Assembly (NCBI RefSeq): GCF_001540865.1 | Contig: NC_033621.1 | Coordinates: 20,558,064 to 20,622,063, forward strand | From: Ananas comosus | Taxonomy: Eukaryota; Streptophyta; Magnoliopsida; Poales; Bromeliaceae | Length of the DNA: 64,000 nt | Direction: 5' to 3' | Shown: piece after piece, positions 43,125 through 55,600 of the stretch | How positions within the stretch are numbered: position 1 is the first letter of the stretch | How the letters are laid out: each line of letters starts with the position of its first letter | Notes under the pieces: model-generated | The model's input: the letters and a program-made list of their open reading frames with translations, nothing else | Database searches by the model: none | What the model was told of the DNA's origin: nothing | Program-made: the position numbers and the translations under genes

Positions 43125-46100
43125 CTATTGAGACATATACTGCATGTCGCTTGTGGAGCTCTGACCTGGTAGGAGCCAAGCGAAGAAACCGACATTCGTC
43201 TCGCGTCTCAACCTTTGTGTCGAGTACTCGACCAGCATGCTCCACAGATCACACACCGTCCACCCATGGCCGGATATCCACTCAGTCACCTGCTCAATAT
43301 TGGTCCAATCATAAACCAAATTCTAGGGTTAATATTCTACAGAAGATGAACTGTGGCAGTCAAACGCTCTCCTTTCTAAAACTCATAATATAATGTATAT
43401 AATCTTACAGTAATAAGATTCCCTCAAGTTTAAATTTGTAGATTTTATTTCCTTTTTTGGTTTCAACAACTCAGAAGAAATGAACATGGAAAAGAAATCA
43501 CAAAATTGCAGGATTACCTGTTGTAGTCTCTCCAATGATGCTTCTCCAAATGTGTAGTAATGGATAAAGGGCCTAAGTGCCTGCATAGCGGAATTAATTA
43601 AAAATTGAAGGAAAAAATATTTTAAAGATCAGTTTTGTCTTTCGAGGATGTCTATAACAGAGCTAACACCACTAAGATAATATGTAGTCTCCGAGAGCAG
43701 AAACATGTAAATGGTACCTGAGATGCAGCGAGCCACTGAATCATGCTCTTCATTTCAGGGTCTCCGCCAAATGCCCCACAGCCCCAGTTACCGGTTGCAA
43801 TCCCAATACTCTCCAAATCGATTTGTTGAGACCTTTCTTCATTATTCTCCGTCAAGTCTGAATTACTTGAGCATCTATTTTCAGAATTATCTTGATTCTC
43901 CATTTCTTGAGATGTTTTACAAACCTGCTTAATGAGACTATAAATCATTTGAAACAAGAATTTTTTTACAGAAGGGAAATTCTAAAAATATTACTCGAGA
44001 TTTTAGTATACACACCCACCCCTTCAAGCACAAGTATTTATCTACATGCTGCTAAAAAGTGTGTATTAGCATTGATGCCCTCTAAATAATGTGTGTGTGT
44101 GTGCGCGCGTGTGTGTCCTTTCATAAACAGAGCACAAACAATCTTTTTGCTCAACTAGGGTACAACACCAGGTAACTTTGTACTCTTTTTATTTGTTTAC
44201 CTACTATTGGTGCTAAGACATTTCATTTCAAAGGTATATATGCCCAAATATGAAAAAGTTTATGGGGTATAATGATCATTATGTCATAAGGATTAAAGGC
44301 GCATTAAGCAATTGTTCTGCATAAATTAAAGAAATATGCATGCAATGTTGGCAAAATTATGGTTAATCTCTTACAGAAAGATCTCAGAAGGTTACCACAG
44401 AAGCATCAGCATTGCTCTCGTGAGCATATTCTCGACATGAATCCACCATCTGAAAATGCTTGAGGTAGCAGCGATGTTTCGATCTATCAAAAAATCCACA
44501 GAAAGCTTTGTTTGTCTCCCTGCTCAAAAATCACAAGAAAAATAAAATTTCAACTGAACCAACAAAAAGTTTCAATGCATGATAGAAATGAATCATACAA
44601 TCTTCAAGAAGTTTAGCTCTCCATTAAAATATAAACATCAAAAAACACCTTATTTATGTCAGGAAACACTTGATTTTCACAATTATACTATCAATCAAAT
44701 TATATCTTCACAAACAAAATCAACTCAAAAGGATAATACTCGAAGGCGCTTGAACACAATTTTTAATATCGAATAAGCAGTAGGCACGATCAAGTCCCAC
44801 ATTTGTAAGAAGCATGATACATATTTATCTGGCGGAACTGAATAGTGGCTAATGACCATTCGAGTAAGAGTAGGTCCACTCTCGCAAGTAGCAACAAAAC
44901 AACATAGAAGAAGATAATACAGTGATACACAGCCACAACCATTTTCCCACTACATTATAAGTGTAATAAATGATGGATCTCCAGACTCTTGGATCAACTG
45001 TATGTCATGCAAGTGAAGTGAGTAATGAAGGCATGAAATAGAAAAGAAACTTGGATGCCTTGATTTATTCTGTACTTCGCCGTCCTCTTTATGCAGAGCA
45101 CCACAATCATATACATCTTTCCTTCAATTAATTCCATTAGTCAATCTATTGTTTGGCCGCCCCAACCTGAAGCAACCTCATTGCCATCCCCACAGCAAAA
45201 AGATTATAGTCGGTAAAAAAAAAAAAAAAAAAAAAGACAGTACAATAATTGACCTATAATTTTCTGTTAGATTGTCCTTTTGTCTTAGTACCATTTGGTT
45301 CGGGTATAAGCAAGAACTAGCTATTACAGGGATAGGTACAAGTATGAGGATAAGAAAAATAGCGTTTGGATGAAAATTGGGTTGTTCCCGGGGATAAGAA
45401 AAATATTAGGTAGTTTTATATAGAAAATGGAGGTGTTGGTGGGGATAACTGAGAACTACTATTCTCGGGTAAAAAATTAGCTTTTGGGTATAAAAGGGGG
45501 AATAAGGGCCTATCCCTATCCCTATCCCCTAACCAAACGCTCTAAAGTACTGCGAAGGTGAGCATGAGAGATTATGGACGATGACGTATCTTTTCCCGTG
45601 ATTATGCTACAAATAATGGAGTTGTTGTTTGGTATTCTGCTACTTGGGGATAAAAGATCAAATAATCTTATCAATGCAAGATGGTTAAACTAATCAAAGC
45701 TTCTAGAATGAGTTCGTTATCTGTTATGAACAACAGAATTTGTTTCTTGTTATCTTTTGGTTCTTTGAAATAGGAATCTACCGTTGAACCTTTATCATCA
45801 TCAAACAAGTCAAAGAGTCTTCATCAAAAGGAAAAGCTAAGAAAGTTCAACCAAGAGGTACTGATTTTTTTTTTTTTAAAAAAAAAAGAATATGAAAGAA
45901 TCTAAAAAGAGATTAGAAAGAAGCGAAGCAACTTCGATTGTGAAAAAAAAAAAGTCCAAAATCCAAAAGCTTTTTCTTTTGATCTTGACAATACAAGAAA
46001 TAAAAAATCATACCTTAGAAGACAATCAGTTTTATACTGTGCCAGTCTTGGACTGTCCAAAGCATCTATAGCTATAATCCTTGTTTTCCGTCTACCCAGT

Positions 46101-47954
46101 AAATCAAATGGCTTCCTATCTATGTAGTCACCCACAAAACGAAAGGACGAACTGTACCTGTCGAAAAAGCAGTATTGTTCAGCAGATATTTAGCAAGCTT
46201 GCTATAGTAGCTGCAATAATTGAATTGTAATACAAAATAATGGAAAGAAGCAGAACGGTCAATTACCAAAATTGCTAAAATTTTAAAGTAAATTACCCAA
46301 TGTTCTATCTCAACTTGAGATTAAATTACATTGCAATTCCTTATTTAAGTCAGAAATTTGAGGACAAAACCAACCACTCACTTTTTCCAAGTATTTTGCT
46401 GTCAGTGTAAAAAGACGTACAAACATCTCAATTAAATAGTACAAAAGAAAATACTTCTATCTACGAGCATATGCATACTTTTCAGACTGTCTAAACTATC
46501 AAATCTAACTTCTTTTTTTCTTGTCAATTTTGAGAATGGTAAGTAGTCAGAGCATGTAAACGTAATATCAGAATCAAATGCACGAGCGCATAGTATGTAA
46601 CCCACAGCAAAATTTCTGTTTAGTCAGGTATAGGAGAAATCTGTAAATTAACTTCAAGGATTGAAAAATAAACAGAAGACTAACCCCATATACTGTGAAA
46701 ACCTTTCAACACCAACAATTTCTATAGCTTCATTATCTCGCATGGAAGCCATAAATAGCATGCCTGCAATCAGTTCTGGATTGATCATGAATCGGATCTC
46801 TTCCTGTTCAGCAAAACAGGAAATTAGAAATGAAAAGAAGCAAGACAAAATTAAAGCCGTCATTCCTGGAGAAAATGAGATTATAGAAAGAAGCTACTAG
46901 TTTAGTTGCTAACAAAAAGAATTTAGATAATTACACAAATTTAGAACATTATACAGTACAATATCAGGACATCATGGTCATAGCAATCAGAGTGACAAAC
47001 TGTAGACCTGCAATAAATAATAAATTGCAACATATAGCTCCTATGGCGAGCATATAGGCTATTAAGCACTACGACTGTTTATTTATATATGTAAGTTCAC
47101 CACTGTTTCCATAGGGTGCATTTCATAGTATGCCGACGCCACTTCCACCATGGCATATACAGCAGGGTTCCAGAAGCGACAATAACTATACCTACTTTTT
47201 TATAGAACATAGGCATCAGAAGGTATTAGTTCAAGTATATAATTTAATTTGTATTTTTCTTTCCATGTTCGTTTGATGTTGCTAAGGGGCTGTTTGGTTC
47301 TACGTAAAAATGGGAAAAAAAAAATTTCCTTGGAAAAAAGTTTTCCGTGGAAAATTTGTTTTATGATTTTTAGTGTTTGGTTTGTAGGAAAAGAAAACTA
47401 GTTTTCAGTTACAGTTGTTTGGTTAAATGGTTGAAAGGAAAATATAGTATTATATGTATTCTATATATTATTTATTTATAATTTATAATAATTATTAGGC
47501 TATATTTATTATTATAATTTATATTTATGAATTAAATATATCAAAATTATATAATATGATAAATTGATAAGTATTTAATATAATATATGTAATAGTCTGC
47601 ATATAATACTATATAAAAGCATATAATTTTTATAATTAAAAATATAAAATTAGTTTTTCTTTATGATTGTTTGGTTGAAAGAAAAAAAATTATAAATAAA
47701 AAAATATTATTTATATTTTTTCTTATTATATATATTATTTATATATAATAATTATTGATATATAATAATTATCATATTACATATATTAGTATTATAATTT
47801 TTACTTATAAACAAAATATATTTAAAATATATTATACATTAATTATGTAATATAATATATAATAGTATATATTTAATACTACAAAACAAATTATTATGTA
47901 TTTATAAATAATATTTATATTATAAAATATTACACAATAATATATTTTAAAAAT

Positions 47955-48028
<74 letters not shown>

Positions 48029-51000
48029 GCTTCTATACTATCAATAGTATAGAAGCTCCTATACTATAGTGTTTTAAACCGTTGGATCCTCTTTTGAGAT
48101 CCGTGCACAGATTTGGGGGATTAAGTGGGATGAAGTGGGATGAAGCTAATAACACGGTTAACAGAGAAATAAAAGAGGAAAGAGAATCCCACTTCAAACC
48201 TCTCTCTCTCTCTCTCTCTCTCTCCGTTAATAAAGAAATTAAAGAGGAGAGAGAATCCCACTTCAAACCTTACTCTCTCTCTCTCTCTCCATTAACAGAG
48301 AAATTAAAGAGGAGAGAGAATCTCACTTCAAACCTCTCTCTCTCTCTTTCTCCCCCACATCTTTCTCTCTTTCTTTCCCATTTCTCCCAGACGGCCTCAA
48401 CTTCCACCATCTCTGGCTCCCCTCCCTCACCCCGCTCCTTCCCCCCGCCCCCACCTGCCGGCCCCACAACCCTAGCCGCGCGAGACACTACCACCCGCCG
48501 GCGCCGCTCGTGGACACTCCAACCCTAGCCGCGCGACACTGCTCCGCGAAGCCCTCCAAACCCACTCGCGGACATTGCCTGGACGCCGCTTCGACGTTGC
48601 TCCCCGACACCCTCCAAATCCGAGGACACCTCATGGACCACAACAACAACAAAAATCATGACCAGGTTATTTTAATCCCTAGTTAACTAAAATATTTTTT
48701 TCTTTATATTAAATGGTTGATAGGAAATTATTTATTTCTTAAGTTATAGATTCATATTTGTTGATAGGAAATTAGTTACAAGTATTTGTTTTTTCTCTTT
48801 ATGATTTTTATTGCAAGTAATAAATAGAAAATATGTTACATTTTTTTTGGGGATAAAAATTTATTACCTATACATTTTCTCTTTATGGTACTTGTTTAAG
48901 ACACTAAATAAATTTTTTTTAAGAATCATATGAGATGATTATAATAATTAAATATTATAGACTTCTAGCTAACTATTTATACTTACTTTTATATTCCCTG
49001 TTTATGATTTTAATGTTATAGATGGATGATGCTTTTCAATCTGAAAATATTAGAAGAAACAGTGAGAATATGAATTCAGATGGTTTATCTATATGTGGTC
49101 AAAGCAATGCTCCAGAAAATATTAGTGATGATTTTGATGCCGATTTAGATAACCATGATGAACCAAACAGTTTGATGCACGATAGGGATGCAATGAAAGT
49201 TGTAAGTGATGACCCCTATATTGGTAAAGAGTTTAACAGTGCTGAGAAAGCACGGACTTTTTATAACTCATATGCATTTCGACTCGGATTTAGCATAAGA
49301 AAGGCTAGTAAATATAAGGCAAGGAAACAAGATGGAATGATGATAAGTATGCTCTTGACTTGTTCAAAAGAGGGTCAATCTAAAGTCCGAGACTATGACA
49401 AGCGTAGTAGTACAACCAAGGTTTCAAATCTCGTCCGTGCCCCTAAGAAAGGGGCACGGTACAGGGGGGGNNNNNNNNNNNNNNNNNNNNNNNNNNNNNN
49501 NNNNNNNNNNNNNNNNNNNNNNNNNNNNNNNNNNNNNNNNNNNNNNNNNNNNNNNNNNNNNNNNNNNNNNNNNNNNNNNNNNNNNNNNNNNNNNNNNNNN
49601 NNNNNNNNNNNNNNNNNNNNNNNNNNNNNNNNNNNNNNNNNNNNNNNNNNNNNNNNNNNNNNNNNNNNNNNNNNNNNNNNNNNNNNNNNNNNNNNNNNNN
49701 NNNNNNNNNNNNNNNNNNNNNNNNNNNNNNNNNNNNNNNNNNNNNNNNNNNNNNNNNNNNNNNNNNNNNNNNNNNNNNNNNNNNNNNNNNNNNNNNNNNN
49801 NNNNNNNNNNNNNNNNNNNNNNNNNNNNNNNNNNNNNNNNNNNNNNNNNNNNNNNNNNNNNNNNNNNNNNNNNNNNNNNNNNNNNNNNNNNNNNNNNNNN
49901 NNNNNNNNNNNNNNNNNNNNNNNNNNNNNNNNNNNNNNNNNNNNNNNNNNNNNNNNNNNNNNNNNNNNNNNNNNNNNNNNNNNNNNNNNNNNNNNNNNNN
50001 NNNNNNNNNNNNNNNNNNNNNNNNNNNNNNNNNNNNNNNNNNNNNNNNNNNNNNNNNNNNNNNNNTTGTCAAAAATTGTCGCACCGCGAAGCTTTCGGTG
50101 AATCAAGATAACAAAAATCGATCTCCTAAACAAATTTTGATCAGATATTTTTAAAAAGAATAACAAAATAAAAAAATATGAATGTAATATCGGGAATATA
50201 TAACTTTCTCACAAATATCAGCAATACTTATATCAACATTTTCAAAATAAATCTTGTATCTGCCGATGATAATATGCCATATGATCAAGAGCGACGATCT
50301 ATGTCGAATTAAACAGTCATCTCTATGTAAAGATGTAAATTTAAATAATTATTATACTTGTGGATTTTATTATTGTATTTTAATTTCTATTCTACATCAA
50401 GTATAGTCATATTTTACTTACAAAAAGCTTACATGCATATTAATTGATGAGTATAGTAAAGTATACATAATAAATATTCATAATTATTTATTTAAATCTT
50501 TCAAAATAACATTATAAGAGTTTATTGGAACTAAAAAAACTTAAATAAGTCTGTACCAAAACGTGCCAGTAGGAGATCATGCGTATCTATCGGCACGCAA
50601 GCGTGCCTGTGCCGTACCGTGCCAGGGACATAACGGCACGCCCCCGTGCTACGGCACTTTAAACCTTGAGTACAACTACACAAGGCCAAGTCACACCAAC
50701 AAAAGAATTTTCACACAAACGATCAGGATGTAAAGCCCTTATGAGAGTAAAGATGATAAAAGAAGGTAAATGGGTGGTAACAAGATTTATAGAAGAGCAT
50801 AATCATGACTTAATTGCAAGCCCAACGAAAACACGTTTTTTGCGTTCTCATCGCTCTATCTCCAATGAGCAAAAACAAGTAATACAACTGTTAAGAGATC
50901 AAAATATTTCAACAAGTCAAATTATGTCTTACATAGCAGCAAGAGATAGGGGATCGCAAAATATCAATTTTACTATGAAAGATTTAAGTAATGAGATTGT

Positions 51001-52622
51001 GTCAACAAATAGGGGACTTGTTGGAGTTGATGTTGCAAATGCTCTCAATTATCTTCGCGCAACTCATGTCTCCGATCCTTCATTTTTTTACTCAATTGAG
51101 GTTGACGATAATCATATGACAAAAAATATCTTTTGGATAGATGGGAGATCGAGATTGGCATACCAACTTTTTAATGATGTTGTGACATTTGATACAACTT
51201 ATATGACAAACAAGTATATAATGCCATTTGCTCCATTTGTTGGTGTTAATTATCATAGACAATCAATCTTTCTTGGATGTGCCCTCAAGGGATGAAACTG
51301 CCGATACTTTTTGTTGGTTGTTTCATACATGGTTACAGGCAATGTCGGGAGTGCATCCAAAAGCAATTATTACAGACCAAGATCCGGCAATGAGAAAAGC
51401 AATTGGGCAAGTTTCTCCCAATACTGTGCATAGATGTTGTCAATGGCACATAATGAGAAAGGCAAGAGAACATTTGGGAGTATTATATAACAAAAAGGAA
51501 GGTTTCAAGAATGAGCTAAAATCATGTATTAATTATAGCTTGACAATAGAAGAATTTGAAATTAGGTGGAATGAGATGCTCGATAAATATGACTTGCATA
51601 GTAACAACCACCTTCAATTATTATGGAATACTCGGCATCAATGGGCTCCTGTATTTTTTAGGGACACTTTTTTCGCCGATACATACAAACATTGATAAAT
51701 TTTTCTTTAAAAATTAGAAAAAAAATAAAAATTTTAGCACAAATCTTGTATTTTTTTACATAATTTTTAATTTTTATAAAAATCAGTAAAAGAATATAAA
51801 ATTGTACCAAGAATCGTGTATTTAAATATTTTTTTGCAGAAAAAATAAAAATTTATTTAGTACCAATCTTGTAGAATTTTTTTAATAAAAATATAAAAAA
51901 ATACGTAGAAAAAAAGAAAATACAAGTATCTTGTATTTTCTTAAAAGATCCATAGCTCATGACGGCTTTTTTTATAAATTTTCAAAAAATTACATTAAAA
52001 TATAAAATTTTAATTCAATGAAAAAAAAAATTAGAAAAATAAAATAAAATAATCATTTTCTATAATAGTAAAAAATTGCATATGCTCATCATTTTATTTT
52101 TTAAATAATTTTAAAAAATTTCAAAAAATTCAGCTAAAAATAGAAATAAATATGTGGAAAAAAATATTTGACTAACTTTTGTCGAGGAGCTGTGTCGTTT
52201 GGAGGGCTTCGCGGAGCAATGTCGTGCGGCTAGGGTTGTGGGGCCGGTAGGTGGGGACGGAGGGAAGGAGTAGGGTGAGGGAGGGAGAGCCAGAGATGGT
52301 GGGAGTTGAGGCCCTCTGGGAGAAATGGGAAAGAAAGAGAGAGAGATCTGGGGGTGGGGGGGGGAGGGGGGAGAGAGAGAGAGGTTTGAAGTGAGATTCT
52401 CTCTCCTCTTTAATTTCTCTGTTAATGGAGAGAGAGAGAGACAGAGAGGTTTGAAGTGAAATTCTCTCTCCTCTTTTATTTCTCTGTTAACGGTGTTACT
52501 AGCTGCATCCTACTTCATCCAACTTAATCCCCCAAACCTGTGCACCGATCTCAAAGAGAATCCAACGGTTTAAAACACTATAGTATAGGAGCTTCTATAC
52601 TATTGATAGTATAGAAGCACAA

Positions 52623-52689
<67 letters not shown>

Positions 52690-55600
52690 ATGGAAAAGGG
52701 TGAGAGAGTCCCGTGGACTCTCTCACGCGGTCCACGAGGTGAGGATGACCTCGTGGACCGCGTGCTCAAAAAGCTCGTGAGCCGCAATTTCTGTCCATGG
52801 GTTTTCGTTTCCTGCAGACGGCATGCGAAAAACGAAAACTCAAATTTTTCCCCAAAATCTGTAAAATAACTTTTCCAAAAAAAAATTTACGGACAACCAA
52901 ACATGGGAAAAAAATTTTCTTCGGAGGTGGAAGCAAATTTCAGTTGAAAGTTGAAACATAACTTTTTTCTTTATAGTTTAAGATATATTTATACATGTGA
53001 TTTCTTTACTTTTTTGTGGTTATTTTATTTTTGTATGGCTATTTTGGATTTTTTTAATGTAAAATATCTATTTAAACTAGGCTTGTTAAGAATGTTTTAT
53101 TTTTGTTAGATGTGTGCCTCACCTTCTTGAGGCACGAGGCGCACCACTGCGCCTCACTTTCTTGAGGTGCACGCCTCACGGTGCGCCTCGCGCCTAGCTC
53201 CAAAAGGCCTTTTGTGCCTTTTTGCACCTTGCGGCTTTTAAAGCACTGTGCATGATAGACTAATATATGTGCTGACACATATTCCAAGAAGTGGGTCCCT
53301 TCTAAACATATTATGAAATAATGAAACACCATCAAGTAATTATTTGATTGCACATGGTAATGAATTTATGCCATACAAGAATAATTTCATACCAAACACT
53401 GATCAGGTGTGGATGCACCTCAATCGGTACAGGCCAAATCTAGAAGTATAAAGTAACTTTTGGCTATGTAACCCTCTACCTAATTACAATAAAGTCAACT
53501 GAATAATCATATGCCTTAAATGGTATCGAAGAATGAAAATGTCTTACTTCTCCCCTTAAGAGTGAATATTGCACTATGTTATCAACTGAAATACAAATGT
53601 AGACCTCATGTGTAGAGGAATGTGTATTTCATACTCGATTGCATCTGTCACTGAATGGTTCAATAGCTTAATAAATTATATAAAAAATGGGCAGCATATC
53701 CAATCATAAGGAACTTAAAACTGAGCAAAGTGGCATCCACCTATGAGAAGTTTAAGAAAGAAAACCTGCACACAGCCTCTATGGAGTGCGCCTCCTCCCA
53801 AATATTCATTTGCAAAGTCCACCTCAAGAGCTTCATCTTGTTGATCTTCTATCAAGCCCGCAGACAGCACCTGCTGACAAAAAGAGAGTAGTAATGTTTT
53901 CTTCCTATTCTAAGAAAGTGCATTTCTTCTTAAAGAAAGGTTGAATACCCTTCAAATGACATTATGCTTAGTGGTACGAACCTCTAATTCTTCAGAAAGA
54001 TTAAATTGCACGCTCAACAACAGATATAAGAGAATAGCAGAATAAGGGAGCACTAAATTGTTTAATTTTCTGTTTAATGTATATGGACTGCGTATTCTCC
54101 AGATTTGAAATACATGAAAGCCCCAATTGATAAAGACCAGCACTAAGTGTGGAGAGAGAGAGAAAGAGTCTGTGTACTCTCCAGATTTAAAAAACCACTG
54201 TTATGAGAAAGTAAATCAACAGGTACTGCTGACTATTTGAGATGTAGTTTCCAACCTTGAACTGGCATAGCGAAGCTTTAGATATCCTCCAATCATCAGC
54301 CTCGGGATATGAAATGCCAGAGGAACTGCGTTGAAGAGGAATAACTTTCCTCTCAAATGAAACAAAACCTGTAGGTGTGGACAAACTTATCCTCTCAAAG
54401 TAGTGAATTAGGCATCTTACTTTCTGTTCTTGGCTCTGTCTTGCATTGGGGTACAGGTTCCTGGAGAAGTGTAATGGTACAAATCATTAGGCAGAAACAC
54501 TATAGAAAGAAAGATAAAGAGTTTCCAATGCACGAAATTATTACAACTAAAAACCATTTTATGGGAAGAAGAATAAATATAGATTTTCCATATATACCCT
54601 TCCAAATATGAGAAACTAAGCAAATACCACGCAAAGTTGGTATTTGTATGCATATTTGTATTCATCAGGGTATATCAGCAAAAACTGTTTTTTGCATGGA
54701 TGCCCAAGCAAGAAACACATGTAATTTAGTAAGCTTTTCAACAATAAAAAATGCAAATACCAAGTTTACAGGGATACTTATCCAATTTAGCATATTTACA
54801 GGGGTAAATATAGAAAAATCAAAAAAGTAAAAAAGCAATTATCTCACGTATTCTGAATCACAACAAGAACAGAAAAGAGAACCAAAGCTGTAATTTAGAA
54901 TATCAATGACAAGACTAAGGTCACATAATTAACAGGACAGAACAAAGACAACAAGTTCATTGACACAAAAAAGAATAGAGGCCACAAGTTTTGTACATAT
55001 GAATCTCTGCAACATGGCTTTTTTACAAGTTAATAGACAAGCAGTTCATTGCTTTCCTTACCAAAATAAGAGTAGATTAGAGATCTTAGCTCATAAGTTT
55101 CAACTTTCAAGTCTGACAATTCTACGTATGAGCAGAACAAACAAGCTGGGAAAAATTAAACAAGCAGTGAGAAACAGCATACGCAAACAAGTAGTCAAAA
55201 TTGATGGCCGGAAGAAGTTTGGCATCCCTATTGCTGGTAGGAAACAGGCAAAACAGTGCACAAGCGAGAAGAGCGCCTATCAATTCCTGAAATTTAAGAA
55301 GATAGACAAAATTACGAACAATAATCTACAGACCTGCATGCAAGTATGCCTATGTACGTGCTGTCTATTGTTTGTATATAAAAAAGCTTATTTCAATAAT
55401 AAATTAAGCTCTACAAATTAGATAGGCTATATGACCATAAAAGAATCCATCTACTAAAAAGTAAATATACTTGGCCAGAACTTGTAAATGTTATTTAGGG
55501 CTAATAGAACAAGCGTAAGAATTAAGGCCACCTGACTTAAAAAGACAATGCCTGCTTCTTGCGAGCCCAATACACGAAGCCCAGCTTTTTCTTTACCAAA

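Larger units (their letters stand above)
48633..51695 (+). pseudogene. FAR1/FHY3-type MULE transposase, disrupted
   Basis: A small first exon (48633-48665, [11 protein letters not shown]) ends at a GT donor and could join in frame to an exon at 49022 (after TTATAG). The FAR1 DNA-binding domain follows ([27 protein letters not shown]), is cut by a hAT-type insertion at 49417-50668, and resumes with [10 protein letters not shown] and EEHNHDL. The MULE transposase domain is at 51121-51500 ([28 protein letters not shown]). The frame shifts by one base near 51285-51295, just before the [14 protein letters not shown] motif, and coding similarity stops at 51695, so the C-terminus with the SWIM zinc finger is missing. 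The protein could not be made as it stands. Confidence 0.85.
48027..52620 (+). mobile_element. Mutator-like element with long TIRs and a FAR1-type gene
   Basis: The TIRs start GTGCTTCTATACTATCAA and can be followed from 48027 to about 48560 and inversely from 52620 to about 52185. Outside them come (GA)n then (TA)n on the left (48026-47961) and, in mirror order, (CT)n then (AT)n on the right (52623-52690). The TIR tips are perfect palindromes (GCTTCTATACTAT CA ATAGTATAGAAGC). The cargo is a broken FAR1-type transposase in plus orientation. No ordinary 9-bp duplication is visible because the flanks are microsatellites. It lies antisense to PARG in intron 5. Confidence 0.8.
47288..52905. mobile_element. 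Outer TTTGGTT-ended element hosting the PARG intron 5 stack
   Basis: The left end CTGTTTGGTTCTACGTAAAAA and the inverted right end ATGTTTGGTTGTCCGTAAATT match, each followed inside by runs of A/T and TGGAAAA words. Between them lie AT-rich sequence (47420-47960), the Mutator-like element and a hairpin-type fragment. I infer an old MITE expanded by later insertions. Exact ends and target duplication are not established. Confidence 0.45.

Noticed and set aside
49022..50166. Long frames spanning 49471-50065
   Set aside because: They run through undetermined bases, so length and sequence are meaningless.
55454..55531. Extension of PARG exon 2 past 55532
   Set aside because: The added residues after FLSQ are intron sequence beyond a GTGGCC donor; the next family residues (ELIGALLAC) occur at 55286.
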